This document shows, piece after piece, positions 63,760 to 64,000 of a stretch of DNA of 64,000 nt (its first letter is position 1; every line of letters starts with the position of its first letter). The position numbers and the translations under genes are program-made. Location: positions 620,001-684,000 of the forward strand of contig JAQSEB010000060.1 of assembly GCA_030063045.1 (NCBI GenBank). Direction: 5' to 3'. The notes under the pieces were generated by a model that made no database searches, had not been told where the DNA came from, and worked only from the letters and a program-made list of their open reading frames with translations. This DNA is from Pratylenchus scribneri (Eukaryota > Nematoda > Chromadorea > Rhabditida > Pratylenchidae).

Positions 63760-64000
63760 TTATTTATTTTTTGGACTTATTAAGTCTGTCACTCCTGCAT
63801 TGATTCTGATACATTCATCGCAAAATCCTATCCCTAATTGGAGGCGATCGTTGACTCGTGAAAATTTCTTCTTATTATTGAATAAGTGGTCGCTGCATTC
63901 TTTGCAGAGTTTAAAAATTAATAAATATTTTTGCTTACATAGCTTCCAGATTTGGGGCTCAGCTGGCTTCTCAGATGTTTCAGTCGTGACTTCTTCTTCT
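63760..64000 (-). CDS. CxxC zinc-binding protein, partial at window edge
   Basis: A minus-strand frame open from the window edge to a TAA at 63760-63762, at least 79 codons. It shows KLCKECSDHLFNNKKKF and GIGFCDECIRINAGV, that is C-x2-C, about 30 residues, F-C-D-x-C. The protein at 53387-53830 has the same spacing (CVDC ... IFCDTCMTNA), suggesting related small zinc proteins on the opposite strand at both sides of the Polinton block. The visible N-terminal side is Glu/Thr-rich. The gene continues beyond the window. Confidence 0.5.
   Translation of the reverse strand, partial: EEEVTTETSEKPAEPQIWKLCKQKYLLIFKLCKECSDHLFNNKKKFSRVNDRLQLGIGFCDECIRINAGVTDLISPKNK

Larger units (their letters stand above)
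53387..64000 (+). mobile_element. Polinton/Maverick virus-like element, partial (runs off the window)
   Basis: Eleven plus-strand genes and two minus-strand ones, nearly all with open frames. They include the diagnostic set: packaging ATPase, rve integrase with chromodomain, adenovirus-type protease, F54H12.2-like major capsid protein and further conserved Polinton structural proteins. Gene order and tight packing (overlaps of 8-110 bp) are virus-like. The protein-primed DNA polymerase B was not found and may lie to the right. Left limit is uncertain: the last host-derived exon ends near 53,256 and I found no terminal inverted repeat. The open frames indicate a recent insertion or ongoing selection. 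Confidence 0.88.

Overview
The window looks like nuclear DNA of a nematode. It is AT-rich, its genes are split by short introns ending in TTTCAG-like acceptors, and it carries MATH-BTB and F-box-like genes of the kind nematodes expand, a small secreted Ly6-type gene, and BEL/Pao, hAT-like and Polinton elements. Exon models below were joined by eye from reading-frame continuity and splice phase. No species is assigned.

Layout. 1-12,000 is a head-to-head inverted segmental duplication. The left arm (minus strand) has an F-box-like gene cut by the window edge and a MATH-BTB copy broken by a 5-bp deletion. The right arm (plus strand) has an intact 306-aa MATH-BTB gene followed by a 387-aa F-box-like gene. 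Introns of both arms are loaded with palindromic MITEs. 14,290-25,434 is a decayed minus-strand LTR retrotransposon with matching 355-bp LTRs, a 5-bp target duplication, a primer-binding site and a polypurine tract; nested in it (18,662-22,680) is a younger plus-strand BEL/Pao-like element whose pol core is deleted. 26,000-45,600 holds five short host or orphan genes, two of them split by hAT-like insertions, plus tandem arrays, above all a 4.2-kb array of a 24-bp unit at 33.6-38.2 kb. Five hAT-like elements with perfect 8-bp target duplications lie between 3.4 and 45.6 kb. 46.6-53.3 kb has a small membrane-protein gene, a coiled-coil ORF behind three GC-rich hairpins, and partial copies of a proprotein-convertase P domain, an ISWI helicase and WDR33.

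From about 53.4 kb to the window end lies most of a Polinton/Maverick virus-like element. On the plus strand it encodes, in order, an orphan two-repeat protein, packaging ATPase, small conserved Polinton protein, a second conserved protein, DDE integrase with chromodomain, FLYWCH protein, split minor-capsid-like protein, pVI-like minor protein, F54H12.2-like major capsid protein, a membrane protein and adenovirus-type cysteine protease. Two opposite-strand CxxC proteins flank this set. Nearly all frames are open, so the copy is young. No protein-primed DNA polymerase B is present; it may lie beyond base 64,000. The notable features are a candidate -1 frameshift site in the minor-capsid gene, overlapping four-gene cistrons, individual TATA boxes, and a divergent control region with AP-1-like and GC-box motifs.
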